Source of the DNA: Solirubrobacteraceae bacterium
GTDB taxonomy: Bacteria > Actinomycetota > Thermoleophilia > Solirubrobacterales > Solirubrobacteraceae
Direction of reading: 5' to 3'
NCBI GenBank assembly: GCA_025935735.1
Contig: JAICUS010000441.1
Location: 1 to 5,199 of the forward strand
DNA length: 5,199 nucleotides
This document shows positions 4,817 through 5,199 of this stretch, in pieces. The notes under the pieces are model-generated. The model did no database searches, was not told where the DNA came from, and saw only the letters and a list, made by a program, of their open reading frames with translations. How positions within the stretch are numbered: position 1 is the first letter of the stretch; the number at the start of each line of letters is the position of its first letter. A program made the position numbers and the translations under genes.

Positions 4817-5199
4817 ATGGCCATTGGTGTAGACGCGCTGAAGCGCTCGCCGCTGCACGACCGGCACGTGGCCGCGGGCGCGCGGATGGTGCCGTTCGCC
4901 GGCTGGGAGATGCCCGTCCAGTACGCGGGCATCCGGGCCGAGCACGTCACGGTGCGCAAGAGCGCCGGGGTGTTCGACGTCAGCCACATGGGGGAGATCG
5001 AGACCACCGGGCCGGATGCCGAGGCGTTCCTGCAGCGCATCCTCTCCAACGATGTCACGAAGCTGGCGGAGGCGGGCGCGCAGTACAGCGTGCTGTGCCG
5101 CGAGGACGGGGGCGTGCTGGACGACCTGTTCTCCTACCGGCTCGGCCCGGAGCGCTTCCTCACCGTCACCAACGCCTCCAACCACACGAAGGACCTCGA
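4817..5199 (+). CDS. gcvT: Glycine cleavage system T protein (aminomethyltransferase), N-terminal part, 3' truncated
   Basis: GcvT takes the aminomethyl group from lipoyl-bound H protein and, with tetrahydrofolate, yields methylene-tetrahydrofolate and ammonia; it acts in the cytoplasm with GcvP, GcvH and dihydrolipoamide dehydrogenase. The first 127 codons plus two bases are present before the window ends; the full protein is usually about 360-400 residues. Diagnostic segments are [20 protein letters not shown] (11-30), [12 protein letters not shown] (51-62), LSNDVTKL (76-83), then the GGVLDDL stretch (98-104) that holds the aspartate known to matter for catalysis in characterised T proteins, and [12 protein letters not shown] (116-127). 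ATG 4817 is chosen because the family N-terminus begins about ten residues before the PLH motif and the -10-like TAGGGT lies just upstream. It diverges from the exported-protein gene across a 60-bp gap. No other gcv gene is in view. Confidence 0.95.
   Translation, partial: MAIGVDALKRSPLHDRHVAAGARMVPFAGWEMPVQYAGIRAEHVTVRKSAGVFDVSHMGEIETTGPDAEAFLQRILSNDVTKLAEAGAQYSVLCREDGGVLDDLFSYRLGPERFLTVTNASNHTKDL

Noticed and set aside
4819..5185. Extension of the minus-strand exported-protein frame upstream through the gcvT region
   Set aside because: This part is antisense to an unmistakable GcvT N-terminus, and the signal peptide places the true start near 4756.

Overview
The window is very GC-rich (by eye above 70%). 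It reads as chromosomal DNA of a high-GC actinobacterium, most likely class Thermoleophilia (Solirubrobacterales, e.g. Solirubrobacter- or Conexibacter-like). This rests on remembered family resemblance, not a search: the HD-GYP wording around SSHERWDG, the secreted protein's N-terminus beginning GTYDVHAC after its signal peptide, and its C-terminal end with PYDAGHSR are styles I associate with that group. No phage, plasmid, transposon or defence gene is visible.

Layout: (1) 1-253, the last 83 codons of ftsZ on the plus strand, ending in the conserved C-terminal peptide. (2) 254-878, a long stretch without a convincing gene. It holds a 39-bp tandem repeat directly behind ftsZ (259-399), an AT-richer island with two perfect inverted repeats (507-565), and a C-rich segment whose minus strand has a quadruplex-type motif (662-682). 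(3) 879-2876, plus strand, a multi-pass membrane protein with a GGDEF diguanylate cyclase domain followed by an HD-GYP phosphodiesterase domain. (4) 2873-4756, minus strand, a 627-residue exported multidomain beta-rich protein of unknown function. Its stop codon overlaps the stop of the preceding gene in a shared CTAG. (5) 4817-5199, plus strand, the first 127 codons of gcvT, the aminomethyltransferase of the glycine cleavage system, cut by the window edge.

The genes do not form one operon. ftsZ and the GGDEF/HD-GYP gene are codirectional but 625 bp apart. The GGDEF/HD-GYP gene and the secreted-protein gene converge with no spacer. The secreted-protein gene and gcvT diverge from a 60-bp gap in which both genes appear to have a -10 hexamer nine bases before the start codon, suggesting leaderless transcripts from overlapping promoters. 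Known chemistry covers cell division (FtsZ), c-di-GMP turnover (GGDEF/HD-GYP) and one-carbon metabolism (GcvT). I found no convincing undescribed system. The least explained parts are the non-coding block behind ftsZ and the exported protein.
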